Assembly (NCBI RefSeq): GCF_944380975.1
Contig: NZ_CALWJK010000001.1
Location: 1-64,000 of the forward strand
Direction: 5' to 3'
Origin: an uncultured Agathobaculum sp.
GTDB lineage: Bacteria > Bacillota > Clostridia > Oscillospirales > Butyricicoccaceae
DNA length: 64,000 nt
Shown here: piece by piece, positions 1 through 7,628 of the stretch
How positions within the stretch are numbered: position 1 is the stretch's first letter
How the letters are laid out: every line of letters begins with the position of its first letter
Made by a program: the position numbers and the translations under genes
Notes under the pieces: generated by a model
Databases searched by the model: none
What the model saw: only the letters and a program-made list of their open reading frames with translations
Told to the model about the DNA's origin: nothing

Positions 1-67
1 GAGACTTATATGAAATTGAATTGGTAACTATCACTTTTGGCTTCGAGTTGATTGGTTGAGCACAACC

Positions 68-106
68 TTAGGAGGCGACCGCTCTATCCAACTGAGCTAC
101 GGGGGC
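68..106 (-). pseudogene. tRNA-Arg(CCU) 5'-half remnant, copy A
   Basis: Read on the minus strand from 106, the acceptor 5' strand, D-arm (GCTC...GAGC) and anticodon arm up to a CTCCTAA loop are present, as expected for tRNA-Arg with anticodon CCU. After the loop, the bases that should close the anticodon stem (GCGAC expected) read GGTTG. No T-arm or acceptor 3' strand follows towards position 1. I read it as a truncated copy and not a working tRNA. It is 38/39 identical to the copy at 161-199. Confidence 0.55.
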
Positions 107-130
107 TTATACAGAAAATATTCAATTTTG

Positions 131-199
131 CAGGGCTCCAGGATTCGAACGATTCGATTTTTAGGAGGCGACCGCTCTATCCAACTGAGCTACGAGGGC
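131..199 (-). pseudogene. Degenerate tRNA-Arg(CCU)-like copy B
   Basis: Minus strand from 199: the same acceptor/D-arm/anticodon-loop 39-mer as copy A. It is followed by a non-pairing stretch and then a GTTCGAATCC T-loop-like segment near 141-152. The 3' acceptor strand does not pair with the 5' GCCCTCG, and the anticodon stem is not closed. The element is about 69 nt. It could be a scar of element integration at a tRNA gene or a decayed tandem copy. The functional gene is not in the window. Confidence 0.5.
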
Positions 200-366
200 A
201 TATAAAAAATGAACACGGAAAGAATGCACTGATTTAGCTGTACCTGCAAGCAGGTGCGCAGCGCAGACTATTTATTTATCTTACTGCATTTGAAATGAAA
301 TGTCAATCAAGCGGCAGGAGAAAATTAAAACAAAAAGGGGTGAAAAACTTTGTGAAAAGAAAAACA

Positions 367-395
367 TTGCGTATCGAATGAGAACATGCTATGAT
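367..395 (+). promoter_or_regulatory. Sigma-A-type promoter for the oad operon
   Basis: TTGCGT (367-372) and TATGAT (390-395) are separated by 17 bp, predicting a start near 402. The next gene begins at 471 behind an AAGGAGG-like ribosome-binding site at 456-463, leaving a leader of about 70 nt. Confidence 0.6.
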
Positions 396-470
396 ACAAT
401 TATGTAAAATGGGGGAGTAGGTATAGTTTGACTGAATCCTCTGTTTTTCGGCTATAAGGAGGGTATATTT

Positions 471-1847
471 GTGAAACAAATGCATATCACCGAAACTGTG
501 CTCCGAGATGCACAGCAGTCGTTGATCGCAACCCGTATGCCGTTTGATGACTTTGAAGCTGTGCTGGATGAAATGGATCGAGCCGGCTATCATTCTATCG
601 AATGCTGGGGCGGTGCGACCTTCGACAGCTGCCTACGTTATCTGAACGAGGACCCTTGGGAGCGTTTGCGAAAAATCAAGTCGCACATGAAAAACACCAA
701 GCTGCAAATGCTGCTGCGCGGACAGAATTTGCTGGGATATCATCACTACTCGGATGATACGGTGCGCAGATTTGTGCGCAAGAGCGTAGAAAACGGTATG
801 GATATCATCCGAATTTTCGACGCGCTCAACGATCTGCGCAATATTGAGACTGCGGTGGACGAGTGCATCAAGGCAGGCGGACATGCGCAGGGCTGCATCT
901 GTTATACGCTCAGCCCGATCCATAATTTGGAGATGTTTGTCTCGCTGGGCAAGCAGATCGAGCAGATGGGCTGTAACTCGCTGTGTATCAAGGATATGGC
1001 GGGCATCATGTCGCCGCAGGAGTGTTATGATTTGGTAACCGCACTGCGGCAGAATATCCGGCTGCCGATTTATGTGCATACGCACGCCACGACGGGATTG
1101 GGATATATGACTTATCTCAAGGCTGCTGAAGCGGGCGCAGCAGGCATCGACTGCGCGACCTCCTGCTTCTCAGGCGGCACCAGTCAGCCTGCGACCGAGT
1201 CGATCGTGTATGCGCTGACGCAGATGGGCTACGATTGCGGTGTCAATGCGCAGGAGCTCAACCGCATCAATAATTTCTTCCTGCCGGTCAAGGAGAAATT
1301 CTCGGAAAACGGCATGTTCGATCCGTATGTGTTGTCCACCAAGACCGATGCGCTCATTTATCAGATTCCGGGTGGCATGCTGTCCAACCTGGTGGCACAG
1401 CTCAAGGCACAAAACGCAATTGATAAGCTGGATGCGGTGCTGGATGAAACGCCGCGCGTGCGCGCGGATTTAGGCTATCCGCCGCTGGTAACGCCGCTGA
1501 GCCAGATGGTTGGCGTACAGGCCACGGTAAACGTGCTGCTGGGTGAACGGTATAAGTCCATCGGTAAGGAAATCAAAAGCTATATCAAGGGCGAATACGG
1601 TAAAGCCCCCGGCACGATCAATCCGGAGCTGGCGAAAAAAGTGCTCGGCGGCGAGCAGCCCATGACCGGCCGCTTTGCGGAGACGCTGGCGCCGGAATAC
1701 GAGGAAGCCAAGGCGCACCTTGGCAGCATGGCGCGCTGCGAGGAGGACGTGCTGTCCTATATCGCCTTCCCGCAGCAGGCGGAGCAGTATTTTCAGCGCC
1801 GCGAGAACACATTCACCGCAAGCTACACGATTAAGGAGGTCGGCTGA
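471..1847 (+). CDS. oadA: Oxaloacetate decarboxylase alpha subunit, carboxyltransferase domain only
   Basis: HMGL-like TIM-barrel carboxyltransferase that moves the carboxyl group of oxaloacetate to biotin, as in OadA and the C-terminal half of pyruvate carboxylase. Visible motifs are LRDAQQS near residue 11, the metal-site loop HTHATTG near 203, and IKDMAG near 173, which carries the conserved Lys. At 458 residues it stops after the conserved PYC/OADA region and lacks the biotinyl domain of full-length OadA (about 590 residues in fused forms). The biotin domain is the separate gene at 2209. The start is GTG with a strong AAGGAGG. It leads a four-gene operon (alpha, gamma, biotin carrier, beta). 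The presence of OadB argues for a decarboxylase pump and against pyruvate carboxylase. Confidence 0.9.
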   Translation: MKQMHITETVLRDAQQSLIATRMPFDDFEAVLDEMDRAGYHSIECWGGATFDSCLRYLNEDPWERLRKIKSHMKNTKLQMLLRGQNLLGYHHYSDDTVRRFVRKSVENGMDIIRIFDALNDLRNIETAVDECIKAGGHAQGCICYTLSPIHNLEMFVSLGKQIEQMGCNSLCIKDMAGIMSPQECYDLVTALRQNIRLPIYVHTHATTGLGYMTYLKAAEAGAAGIDCATSCFSGGTSQPATESIVYALTQMGYDCGVNAQELNRINNFFLPVKEKFSENGMFDPYVLSTKTDALIYQIPGGMLSNLVAQLKAQNAIDKLDAVLDETPRVRADLGYPPLVTPLSQMVGVQATVNVLLGERYKSIGKEIKSYIKGEYGKAPGTINPELAKKVLGGEQPMTGRFAETLAPEYEEAKAHLGSMARCEEDVLSYIAFPQQAEQYFQRRENTFTASYTIKEVG

Positions 1848-1849
1848 TC

Positions 1850-2194
1850 ATGGTTCAGGATCCGCTCAGCCTGATAGACGCGCTGATGGTCGCACTGTCC
1901 GGCTTTGTCATTGTATTCATCATGCTGGCGCTGCTCTGGGGCATTATTGCCGTGGTATCCCGCGCAGTTTCCGGCGTGGAGCACCGTCCGGCGGCCGCGC
2001 CGGCCCCGGCGCCCATGCCTGCACCCGCCCCTGCCGCACCGGCAGCTGCCGCGCCCGCGGCGGCCCAGCCTGCGCCGCAGGTTGTGCTGGAAGGCATCGA
2101 CGAGACGCAAGCGGCTTGCGTCATGGCGATTGTCAGCCATGAGACGGGGATTCCGCTCGATCAGCTTGTGTTCAAATCCATTAAGGCGGTTTAA
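1850..2194 (+). CDS. oadG: Oxaloacetate decarboxylase gamma-like subunit (OadG family)
   Basis: 114-residue protein with one N-terminal membrane helix (about residues 13-37), a long Ala/Pro linker (about 45-75), and a small C-terminal segment. That layout is typical of OadG-type anchors, which hold the carboxyltransferase to the membrane-bound beta subunit. It starts 3 nt after the oadA stop with AAGGAGG overlapping the end of oadA. Sequence identity in this family is low, so the call leans on architecture and on its place between oadA and the biotin carrier. Confidence 0.75.
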   Translation: MVQDPLSLIDALMVALSGFVIVFIMLALLWGIIAVVSRAVSGVEHRPAAAPAPAPMPAPAPAAPAAAAPAAAQPAPQVVLEGIDETQAACVMAIVSHETGIPLDQLVFKSIKAV

Positions 2195-2208
2195 GGGGGA
2201 AGCAAACG

Positions 2209-2598
2209 ATGAAATATATGGTTACGCTGAACGGAAAACAGTATGAAGTAGAAGTGGAAAAAGGTTCGGTCAGTGCGGTAGCTGTTGGGAACGCACCCGC
2301 AGCACCAGCAGCGCCCGCTGCACCTGCCGCAGCACCGGCGGCGAAATCGGCTCCGGCAGCAGCCCCGGCACCTGCCGCACCGGCAGGCGGCGAGATCGTA
2401 TCCGCGCCGATGCCTGGCACGATCCTGGATGTACGCTGTGCGGCAGGACAGGCCGTTAAGGCAGGCGATGTACTGTTCATTCTGGAAGCCATGAAAATGG
2501 AAAACGAAATCTGTGCGCCGCATGATGGTACGGTAGGTTCGGTCAGCGTACAGAAGGGCGCGACGGTAGAAACCGGCGCGGCGCTCTGCACGATGTAA
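2209..2598 (+). CDS. Biotin carboxyl carrier subunit of the decarboxylase
   Basis: 129 residues: a short N-terminal part ([16 protein letters not shown]), an Ala/Pro-rich flexible linker (about 30-62), then a biotinyl/lipoyl domain. The domain has EAMKMEN near residue 96, whose middle Lys is the biotinylation site. It shuttles CO2 as carboxybiotin from the OadA carboxyltransferase to the sodium-pumping OadB. It resembles the gamma subunits of methylmalonyl-CoA and glutaconyl-CoA decarboxylases, but the alpha subunit here is the oxaloacetate type. It lies 14 nt after oadG in one operon. Confidence 0.85.
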   Translation: MKYMVTLNGKQYEVEVEKGSVSAVAVGNAPAAPAAPAAPAAAPAAKSAPAAAPAPAAPAGGEIVSAPMPGTILDVRCAAGQAVKAGDVLFILEAMKMENEICAPHDGTVGSVSVQKGATVETGAALCTM

Positions 2599-2614
2599 CG
2601 GGAGGCGCACGGAT

Positions 2615-3766
2615 ATGCAATTTTCGTTTATCGAAGCGCTGGGAGAGATCCTGTCGGGTTCGGGTTTTGCCGCATTGGCGGACGATCCGCGCAGCCTGAT
2701 TATGATCCTGATCTCCTTTGTGCTGCTTTATTTGGGTATTGGCAAGAAATTTGAGCCGTTGCTGCTGATTCCGATTGCATTCGGTATGCTGCTGGCAAAC
2801 TTTCCGATCACAGGCTTACTCAACGCGCCGACCGCAACCTCTAGTCCGGGTATGCTGTGGGTGTTCTATCAGGGCGTTGAGCATGCGATCTATCCGTCGA
2901 TCATTTTCCTTGGCATCGGTGCGATGACTGACTTCGGCCCGCTGATTGCGCGCCCCTCTTCGCTGCTGCTGGGTGCGGCAGCACAGCTGGGTATCTTCGC
3001 CGCGTTCCTGCTGGCTTTGGCGCTCGGCTTCCCGGGTGCGGTAGCTGCGGCCATTGGCATCATCGGCGGTGCGGATGGCCCGACGGCGATTCTGGTCGCT
3101 TCGCGTCTGGCGCGCGATTATCTGCCCGCCATCGCCATTGCCGCGTACTCGTATATGGCGCTCATTCCGATGATCCAGCCGCCGCTCATGCGCTTGCTGA
3201 CCACAAAGGAAGAGCGCGAGATCAAGATGGAGCAGCTCCGTCCGGTTTCCAAGATCGAGAAGATCGTATTCCCAATCGCGGTTGCGACTGTTGTTATCCT
3301 GCTGATTCCGGATACGGCGCCGCTGATTGGTATGCTGATGCTGGGTAACCTGCTGCGTGAATGCGGCGTGACCGAGCGTTTGTCCGATACCGCACAGAAC
3401 GCGCTGTGCAACATCGTGACGATCTTCCTCGGCCTGTCGGTCGGCTGCAAGGCGGTTGCCAGCACGTTCCTGACGTGGGACACCATCAAGATCATCATTC
3501 TTGGCCTGATTGCGTTTATGTTCTCCACCATCGGCGGCCTGATCTTCGGCAAGATTATGTGCAAGCTGACCGGCGGCAAGGTCAACCCGCTCATCGGTTC
3601 GGCAGGCGTATCTGCGGTTCCGATGGCGGCGCGCGTGTCGCAGGTGGAAGGGCAGAAGGCCAATCCGGCCAACTTCCTGCTGATGCACGCCATGGGTCCG
3701 AATGTGGCCGGCGTAATCGGTTCTGCCGTGGCTGCGGGCTTTATGCTCAAGGTTTTCGGTGCATAA
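2615..3766 (+). CDS. oadB: Sodium-pumping decarboxylase beta subunit
   Basis: 383-residue polytopic membrane protein of the OadB/MmdB/GcdB family. It decarboxylates carboxybiotin and exports sodium ions. The family signature [12 protein letters not shown] (about residues 149-160) carries the conserved Asp of the ion path; a second Asn/Gly-rich region, [13 protein letters not shown], lies near residue 328. The length is normal for the family. It is the last gene of the oad operon and is followed by a terminator. The complex would turn oxaloacetate decarboxylation into a sodium gradient. Confidence 0.9.
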   Translation: MQFSFIEALGEILSGSGFAALADDPRSLIMILISFVLLYLGIGKKFEPLLLIPIAFGMLLANFPITGLLNAPTATSSPGMLWVFYQGVEHAIYPSIIFLGIGAMTDFGPLIARPSSLLLGAAAQLGIFAAFLLALALGFPGAVAAAIGIIGGADGPTAILVASRLARDYLPAIAIAAYSYMALIPMIQPPLMRLLTTKEEREIKMEQLRPVSKIEKIVFPIAVATVVILLIPDTAPLIGMLMLGNLLRECGVTERLSDTAQNALCNIVTIFLGLSVGCKAVASTFLTWDTIKIIILGLIAFMFSTIGGLIFGKIMCKLTGGKVNPLIGSAGVSAVPMAARVSQVEGQKANPANFLLMHAMGPNVAGVIGSAVAAGFMLKVFGA

Positions 3767-3789
3767 AATAGCGTTCGAAAAAAGCGAAA

Positions 3790-3816
3790 GGGCGTCGGTT
3801 ATCCGACGTCCTTTTT
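3790..3816 (+). terminator. Terminator of the oad operon
   Basis: A GC-rich stem (CGTCGG/CCGACG, extended by GGG/TCC) with a TTAT loop is followed by TTTTT, 24 nt after the oadB stop. Confidence 0.85.
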
Positions 3817-3868
3817 CTTTTTGTCCTCTTGGGTGTTGTATCAAAAGCAGGAAGGAACCGCCCGATTA

Positions 3869-3896
3869 TTGACAAAAAAGTCAGAAATGCTATAAT
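3869..3896 (+). promoter_or_regulatory. Consensus sigma-A promoter with internal dyad, for the TetR gene
   Basis: A perfect TTGACA (3869-3874) and a perfect TATAAT (3891-3896) are 16 bp apart. A small inverted repeat, TGAC-N6-GTCA, begins in the -35 box and runs into the spacer, a plausible operator for autorepression. The promoter lies inside the longest open frame, so translation must begin downstream of it. Confidence 0.75.
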
Positions 3897-3927
3897 AAAA
3901 GCAAGAAATGAACGGGTGGTCTTTATT

Positions 3928-4503
3928 GTGCAGGTATTAAAGGATGAGCTTCGGCATAAGATTTTGTTGGAAGCACAGCATTTGTTTTTGCAGCGGGGCT
4001 ATGACCGCACTTCTCTGCAAATGATTGCGGATAAGGTCAATATTAGTAAGAGCAACTTGTATCATTACTTTAAGAACAAAGAGGAATTGTTTTACGAATT
4101 GACCGACGGTGCGGCAGCAGGTCTGAAAAAGCTGATTCTGCGGTTTAAGGATAAGCGTTTCGATCCGCGTACCGGTCAGCGCGAATATCAGGTGCTGCTG
4201 ACAGAAGAGGTCATTTCGCTGTTGTTGGCGGAAAAGTACGGTCTGCTGCTCATTATGGAGCAGTCTCACGGCACGCGGTATGAGGATCTTCGCAAAAGCA
4301 TGATCGATATGCTGGCGGCCAAGACTGCGCCGCTACTGGCGGACGAGGACAATAGTCTGCTGATCGCGCAGATCATGGCCCGCAACCTGATCGACGGCAC
4401 AGTACAGATTCTTAAAAACCGTGTTCGGCCGCGTGAGGTACGCATGAATCTCAATCGGCTGGTGGAATATCATACCAATGGCATCAATGCGCTGCTCAAG
4501 TAA
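3928..4503 (+). CDS. TetR/AcrR-family transcriptional regulator
   Basis: 191-residue TetR-type repressor. The N-terminal helix-turn-helix includes GYDRTSLQMIADKVNISKS and LYHYFKNKEELF (about residues 24-55); the C-terminal ligand/dimer domain is not diagnostic. I chose GTG 3928, behind a GGGTGG site, because a perfect -35/-10 promoter sits upstream at 3869-3896 within the same open frame. It lies between the oad operon and spoIIID. Its target is unknown; autoregulation, or control of the neighbouring decarboxylase pump, is only inference. Confidence 0.85.
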   Translation: MQVLKDELRHKILLEAQHLFLQRGYDRTSLQMIADKVNISKSNLYHYFKNKEELFYELTDGAAAGLKKLILRFKDKRFDPRTGQREYQVLLTEEVISLLLAEKYGLLLIMEQSHGTRYEDLRKSMIDMLAAKTAPLLADEDNSLLIAQIMARNLIDGTVQILKNRVRPREVRMNLNRLVEYHTNGINALLK

Positions 4504-4527
4504 GAGCAGCGCATTGTTTTTGCTTTT
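4486..4527 (+). terminator. Terminator overlapping the TetR gene stop
   Basis: A 12-bp stem (AATGCGCTGCTC/GAGCAGCGCATT) has the stop codon in its loop and is followed by GTTTTTGCTTTTT. The last codons of the gene form the left arm. Confidence 0.85.
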
Positions 4528-4643
4528 TCGATGACGCATGTGATTGCAGCGATACGACAAACCACAGAAGCCGCGTTCTATACGGTCTGAATGGCGCATA
4601 GACTGAGAGTAATGAAAGCGTCAACAGGTCAGGGGGGACGACG

Positions 4644-4940
4644 GTGAAAGGCTTACCAGAGGAGCGTACAATCCGGCTGGCACAATATATGATTCAGGAG
4701 GGAGCGACGGTACGGCAGACTGCGGCGCAATTTGGCGTGTCCAAATCAACGGTACATAAGGATATTACCACACGCCTGAAAAAGCTCAATGCGGTGCTGT
4801 ACGAGCAAGTACAGGCCGTTTTGCAAACGAATAAGGAGGAGCGGCATATTCGCGGCGGTATGGCAACGCGGGAGAAATATCGGGCGCAGGCTGCGAGCGA
4901 GCAGACCAGAAGGATGGCATCAAAAAACAGCCATCCCTGA
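4644..4940 (+). CDS. spoIIID: Sporulation transcriptional regulator SpoIIID
   Basis: 98-residue mother-cell regulator with the SpoIIID helix-turn-helix (about residues 20-45: ATVRQTAAQFGVSKSTVHKD) and the conserved HIRGGMATREKY segment near residue 68. In the family it acts with sigma-E to switch mother-cell genes during engulfment. The GTG start at 4644 sits behind AGGGGGG. The C-terminus is slightly longer than the roughly 90-residue norm, and its end is embedded in the terminator of the convergent AbrB-like gene. Confidence 0.93.
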   Translation: MKGLPEERTIRLAQYMIQEGATVRQTAAQFGVSKSTVHKDITTRLKKLNAVLYEQVQAVLQTNKEERHIRGGMATREKYRAQAASEQTRRMASKNSHP

Positions 4941-4956
4941 GAAGTGGGATGGCTGT
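4927..4956 (-). terminator. Terminator of the AbrB-like gene, overlapping spoIIID 3' end
   Basis: An 11-bp perfect stem (ACAGCCATCCC/GGGATGGCTGT) is followed on the minus strand by TTTTTTG. The spoIIID stop codon lies in the loop, so the convergent genes share this sequence. Confidence 0.8.
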
Positions 4957-4968
4957 AGAGTGCTGGTA

Positions 4969-5211
4969 TTAGAGCAGCTTGAGTTCTTGCGCACAGGACG
5001 CACATACGTTTTTACCCTTGTAATGGATGATATCCTTTGCGTTACCGCAGAAGATGCAGGACGGCTCATATTTCTTCAGAACAATCTGATCGCCGTCTAC
5101 GTAAATCTCCAGGGCATCCTTGACATCTATGTTCATCGTACGGCGCAATTCGATAGGCAGTACGATACGGCCAAGTTCATCCACTTTTCGGACAATACCG
5201 GTAGACTTCAT
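4969..5211 (-). CDS. AbrB/SpoVT-type regulator with C-terminal Cys pairs
   Basis: 80-residue protein with an N-terminal swapped-hairpin AbrB DNA-binding domain (KSTGIVRKVDELGRIVLPIE, about residues 2-21). A short C-terminal tail holds two CxxC pairs (CIFCGN near 52, CASC near 71) that could bind zinc. Such proteins are common regulators of transition state and sporulation in Clostridia. The ATG is preceded by AAGGAG. The gene is convergent with spoIIID and divergent from spmA. Which AbrB paralogue it is cannot be decided from sequence alone. Confidence 0.85.
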   Translation of the reverse strand: MKSTGIVRKVDELGRIVLPIELRRTMNIDVKDALEIYVDGDQIVLKKYEPSCIFCGNAKDIIHYKGKNVCASCAQELKLL

Positions 5212-5295
5212 GTGTGAAACACTCCTTCATTTCTTTTCAGTCAAATCTTGTATCACCAAAACCCCGCTGGGGGAGCTTGGACAGAGAGGGGGATT

Positions 5296-5886
5296 GTGCG
5301 GATGCTATCCGCCATTTGGGTTGCATTTCTGGTTTTGGCGCTGATTTGCGGCGCGTTCACCGGAAGACTGGATGCCGTGACGACAGCGGTCGGCACCGGG
5401 GCCGGGGAAGCGGTCACACTCATCATCAGCATTGCCGGTCTGATGTGCTTCTGGAGCGGCATTATGGAGTTGGTACAGGCTTCCGGCCTAGCGGAAAAGC
5501 TGTCCCGTATGTTGATGCCGTTGCTGCGTCCGCTGTTTGGAAAAGCATCGGCAGACCGTGAAGCAATGGAGGCAGTCAGCGCGAATGTTGCGGCAAACCT
5601 GTTGGGGCTATCCAATGCGGCCACACCACTCGGTCTACGTGCCGCAGATCGGCTCTATACGTTGGAGGGGCGACGCGGTTCGCCGGATACCGTCTTGACA
5701 TTGATTACCTTGAACACTGCATCCATCCAGTTGATTCCTTCTACTGTGGCGGCTGTACGGGCAGCTTGCGGCGCATCATCGCCGTTTGACATCATGCTGC
5801 CGGTTTGGGGCGCGTCCATTTTTTCAGTGGCGGTGGTGCTGCTCAGCGGAAGACTGATGCGGCCCTGGTTCCGTGCGGAAAAATAG
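5296..5886 (+). CDS. spmA: Spore maturation protein A (SpmA)
   Basis: Membrane protein of the nucleoside-recognition/gate family, about 196 residues. It has several hydrophobic helices and the conserved NVAANLLGLSNAATPLGL stretch, the strongest SpmA signature. In Bacillus, SpmA/SpmB contribute to spore core dehydration. The frame opens at 5248, but a GAGGGGG site at 5284-5291 supports GTG 5296 or ATG 5302. I use 5296. It is followed by spmB after an unusually long 143-bp spacer. Confidence 0.9.
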   Translation: MRMLSAIWVAFLVLALICGAFTGRLDAVTTAVGTGAGEAVTLIISIAGLMCFWSGIMELVQASGLAEKLSRMLMPLLRPLFGKASADREAMEAVSANVAANLLGLSNAATPLGLRAADRLYTLEGRRGSPDTVLTLITLNTASIQLIPSTVAAVRAACGASSPFDIMLPVWGASIFSVAVVLLSGRLMRPWFRAEK

Positions 5887-6029
5887 AAGGAAATGTTTGG
5901 TTGGATTACAATTTGTATTATTACATAAAGCGGACACAAAAGATGTCGAATTACCTGTTATTTCCAAAATTATTTTCCCAAATTTGAAATTAACGTCAAA
6001 AATGATGGAAAGGAGCGCGTAGAAAAGTT

Positions 6030-6548
6030 GTGCAGGCAACACTGATCCCGCTGCTGCTCGCAGCAATTGGCTTATACGCATTGTATAAACGGGTGGATGT
6101 GTTCCCGGTATTCCTGCGCGGGGCACAAAAAGGGTTGCACACAGCTGTGAGCATTTTGCCTACGCTGGTGGGGATGCTGACCGTAGTCTACATGCTGCGG
6201 GCATCCGGTGCAATTGATCTGGCGGCGGGCTGGCTTGCACCGCTGTTTGGTGCATTTGGCATTCCCAAAGACTGCGTGGCGCTGGCTTTGCTCAAACCGA
6301 TCAGCGGCGGCGGAGGCCTTGCGCTGGGCAGTGAGCTGATTGGGCGATATGGGCCGGACAGCTATATTGGCCGGGTTGCAGCAGTGATGCTGGGTGCCTC
6401 TGAAACCAGTTTTTATACCATCAGCATTTATGGTGGACACTTGGGATTAAAGAAAATGCGCTACGCTATTCCGGCCGCATTATGCGCGGATTTGGCAGCT
6501 TTTGCCGCCTCAGCCGCATTGGTAAAATGTTATTTCCCAGATATTTAA
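6030..6548 (+). CDS. spmB: Spore maturation protein B (SpmB)
   Basis: 172-residue membrane protein matching SpmB. Signatures are LLKPISGGGGLALGSELI (about residues 88-105), GPDSYIGRVAAVMLGASETSFYT, and the terminal helix. GTG start at 6030; a GGAGCG site at 6012-6017 is weak and rather far away. It is the partner of the upstream spmA. The 143-bp AT-rich gap between them shows no clear sigma-A promoter or hairpin. A sporulation-sigma promoter is possible but I could not identify one. Confidence 0.9.
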   Translation: MQATLIPLLLAAIGLYALYKRVDVFPVFLRGAQKGLHTAVSILPTLVGMLTVVYMLRASGAIDLAAGWLAPLFGAFGIPKDCVALALLKPISGGGGLALGSELIGRYGPDSYIGRVAAVMLGASETSFYTISIYGGHLGLKKMRYAIPAALCADLAAFAASAALVKCYFPDI

Positions 6549-6664
6549 TATTATATCCTGTTTGTTCGAGAAATGCCATAGATTGCTGCAAAATTTGTTG
6601 ATTTTGCCAAACAAATGTTAGAAGAAAACGATAAATGTGGATAAACCAACAAAAAAATCGAAAG

Positions 6665-6701
6665 AAAAAAGAGGCTACTGTGCGTTTTGCACAGTAGCCT
6701 C
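6665..6701 (-). terminator. Terminator of the thl-crt-hbd operon
   Basis: A 13-bp perfect stem (GAGGCTACTGTGC/GCACAGTAGCCTC) with a 5-nt loop is followed on the minus strand by TTTTTT, just after the hbd stop at 6718. Confidence 0.9.
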
Positions 6702-6717
6702 TGCTTGTATAAACAGG

Positions 6718-7584
6718 TTACTTCACGATTTCCTTGCCGTATTCGTCGTATTCGAAGAAGCCCTTGCCGGTCTTGACGCCCAGCCAGCCAGCGCGAACCA
6801 TCTTGCGCATCAGCGGATGCGGACGGTACTTCGGGTCGCCGGTCTCACGGTACAGGGTCTCCATGATCGCCAGGTTAACGTCGTGGCCAACCAGGTCAGC
6901 GGTGTGGAGCGGGCCGGACTTCATGCCAGCGCCCAGCTGCATTGCGATATCGACGTCTGCCGGGGAAGCAATGCCATCCGCAACGATGCCCATAGCTTCG
7001 TTCATCATCGGGATCAGGATGCGGTTTACAACAAAGCCCGGGCCTTCCTGTACAGCAACCGGGGTCTTGCCCAGAGAAGCCATCAGATCAAATGCGGTCT
7101 TGAAGGTCTCATCCGAAGTCTGGATCGCACGGGTTACCTCAACCAGCTTCATGATCTGAGCCGGGTTGAAGAAGTGGCAGCCGATGACCTTATCCGAACG
7201 CTTGACGGAAGCCGCCAGCTCGGTCGGGGACAGAGCAGAGGTGTTGGTTGCGAAAATGGTGTGTGCCGGGCAGATCTCATCCAGCTCAGCCAGCAGTTCT
7301 TTCTTCAGATCCATGCGCTCGAGGATAACTTCCATAACGAAGTCAGCATCAGCAGCAGCCTTGCGGTCAACAGAGGTCTTAAGACCAGCCAGCAGCTCGT
7401 TCTTGTGCTCCTCGGTGATCTTCTCCTTCTTTACCATGAAGGACAGGTCATTGGTGATCGTCTTGACACCGCGATCGAGGAACTCCTGCTTGATGTCAAT
7501 CATGGTGACATCGTGACCGTTGGTCAGGAATACTTCTGCAATGCGCGCACCCATGTTGCCGGCGCCGAATACACAAACTTTCAT
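6718..7584 (-). CDS. hbd: 3-hydroxybutyryl-CoA dehydrogenase
   Basis: 288 residues. An N-terminal Rossmann domain with GAGNMG near residue 8 binds NAD(P)H; the C-terminal 3HCDH domain follows. The catalytic His lies in GCHFFNPAQIMKLVEV near residue 138, and FVVNRILIP near 184 is the start of the dimer domain. It reduces acetoacetyl-CoA to 3-hydroxybutyryl-CoA. It is last in the thl-crt-hbd operon, 44 nt after crt, with GAGAGGT before the ATG. Confidence 0.95.
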   Translation of the reverse strand: MKVCVFGAGNMGARIAEVFLTNGHDVTMIDIKQEFLDRGVKTITNDLSFMVKKEKITEEHKNELLAGLKTSVDRKAAADADFVMEVILERMDLKKELLAELDEICPAHTIFATNTSALSPTELAASVKRSDKVIGCHFFNPAQIMKLVEVTRAIQTSDETFKTAFDLMASLGKTPVAVQEGPGFVVNRILIPMMNEAMGIVADGIASPADVDIAMQLGAGMKSGPLHTADLVGHDVNLAIMETLYRETGDPKYRPHPLMRKMVRAGWLGVKTGKGFFEYDEYGKEIVK

Positions 7585-7628
7585 GATATTATAACCTCTC
7601 TCTCACTCTTATCAATTCACAAAAACGC

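Noticed and set aside
52..237. 61-residue plus-strand ORF with a repeated RRRPLYPTELRG segment
   Set aside because: The peptide repeat is only the translation of the two tRNA-like copies on the other strand; no ribosome-binding site and no coding signal.
3829..3927. 33-codon N-terminal extension of the TetR protein
   Set aside because: A perfect sigma-A promoter lies inside it, and homology begins only at the GTG start at 3928.
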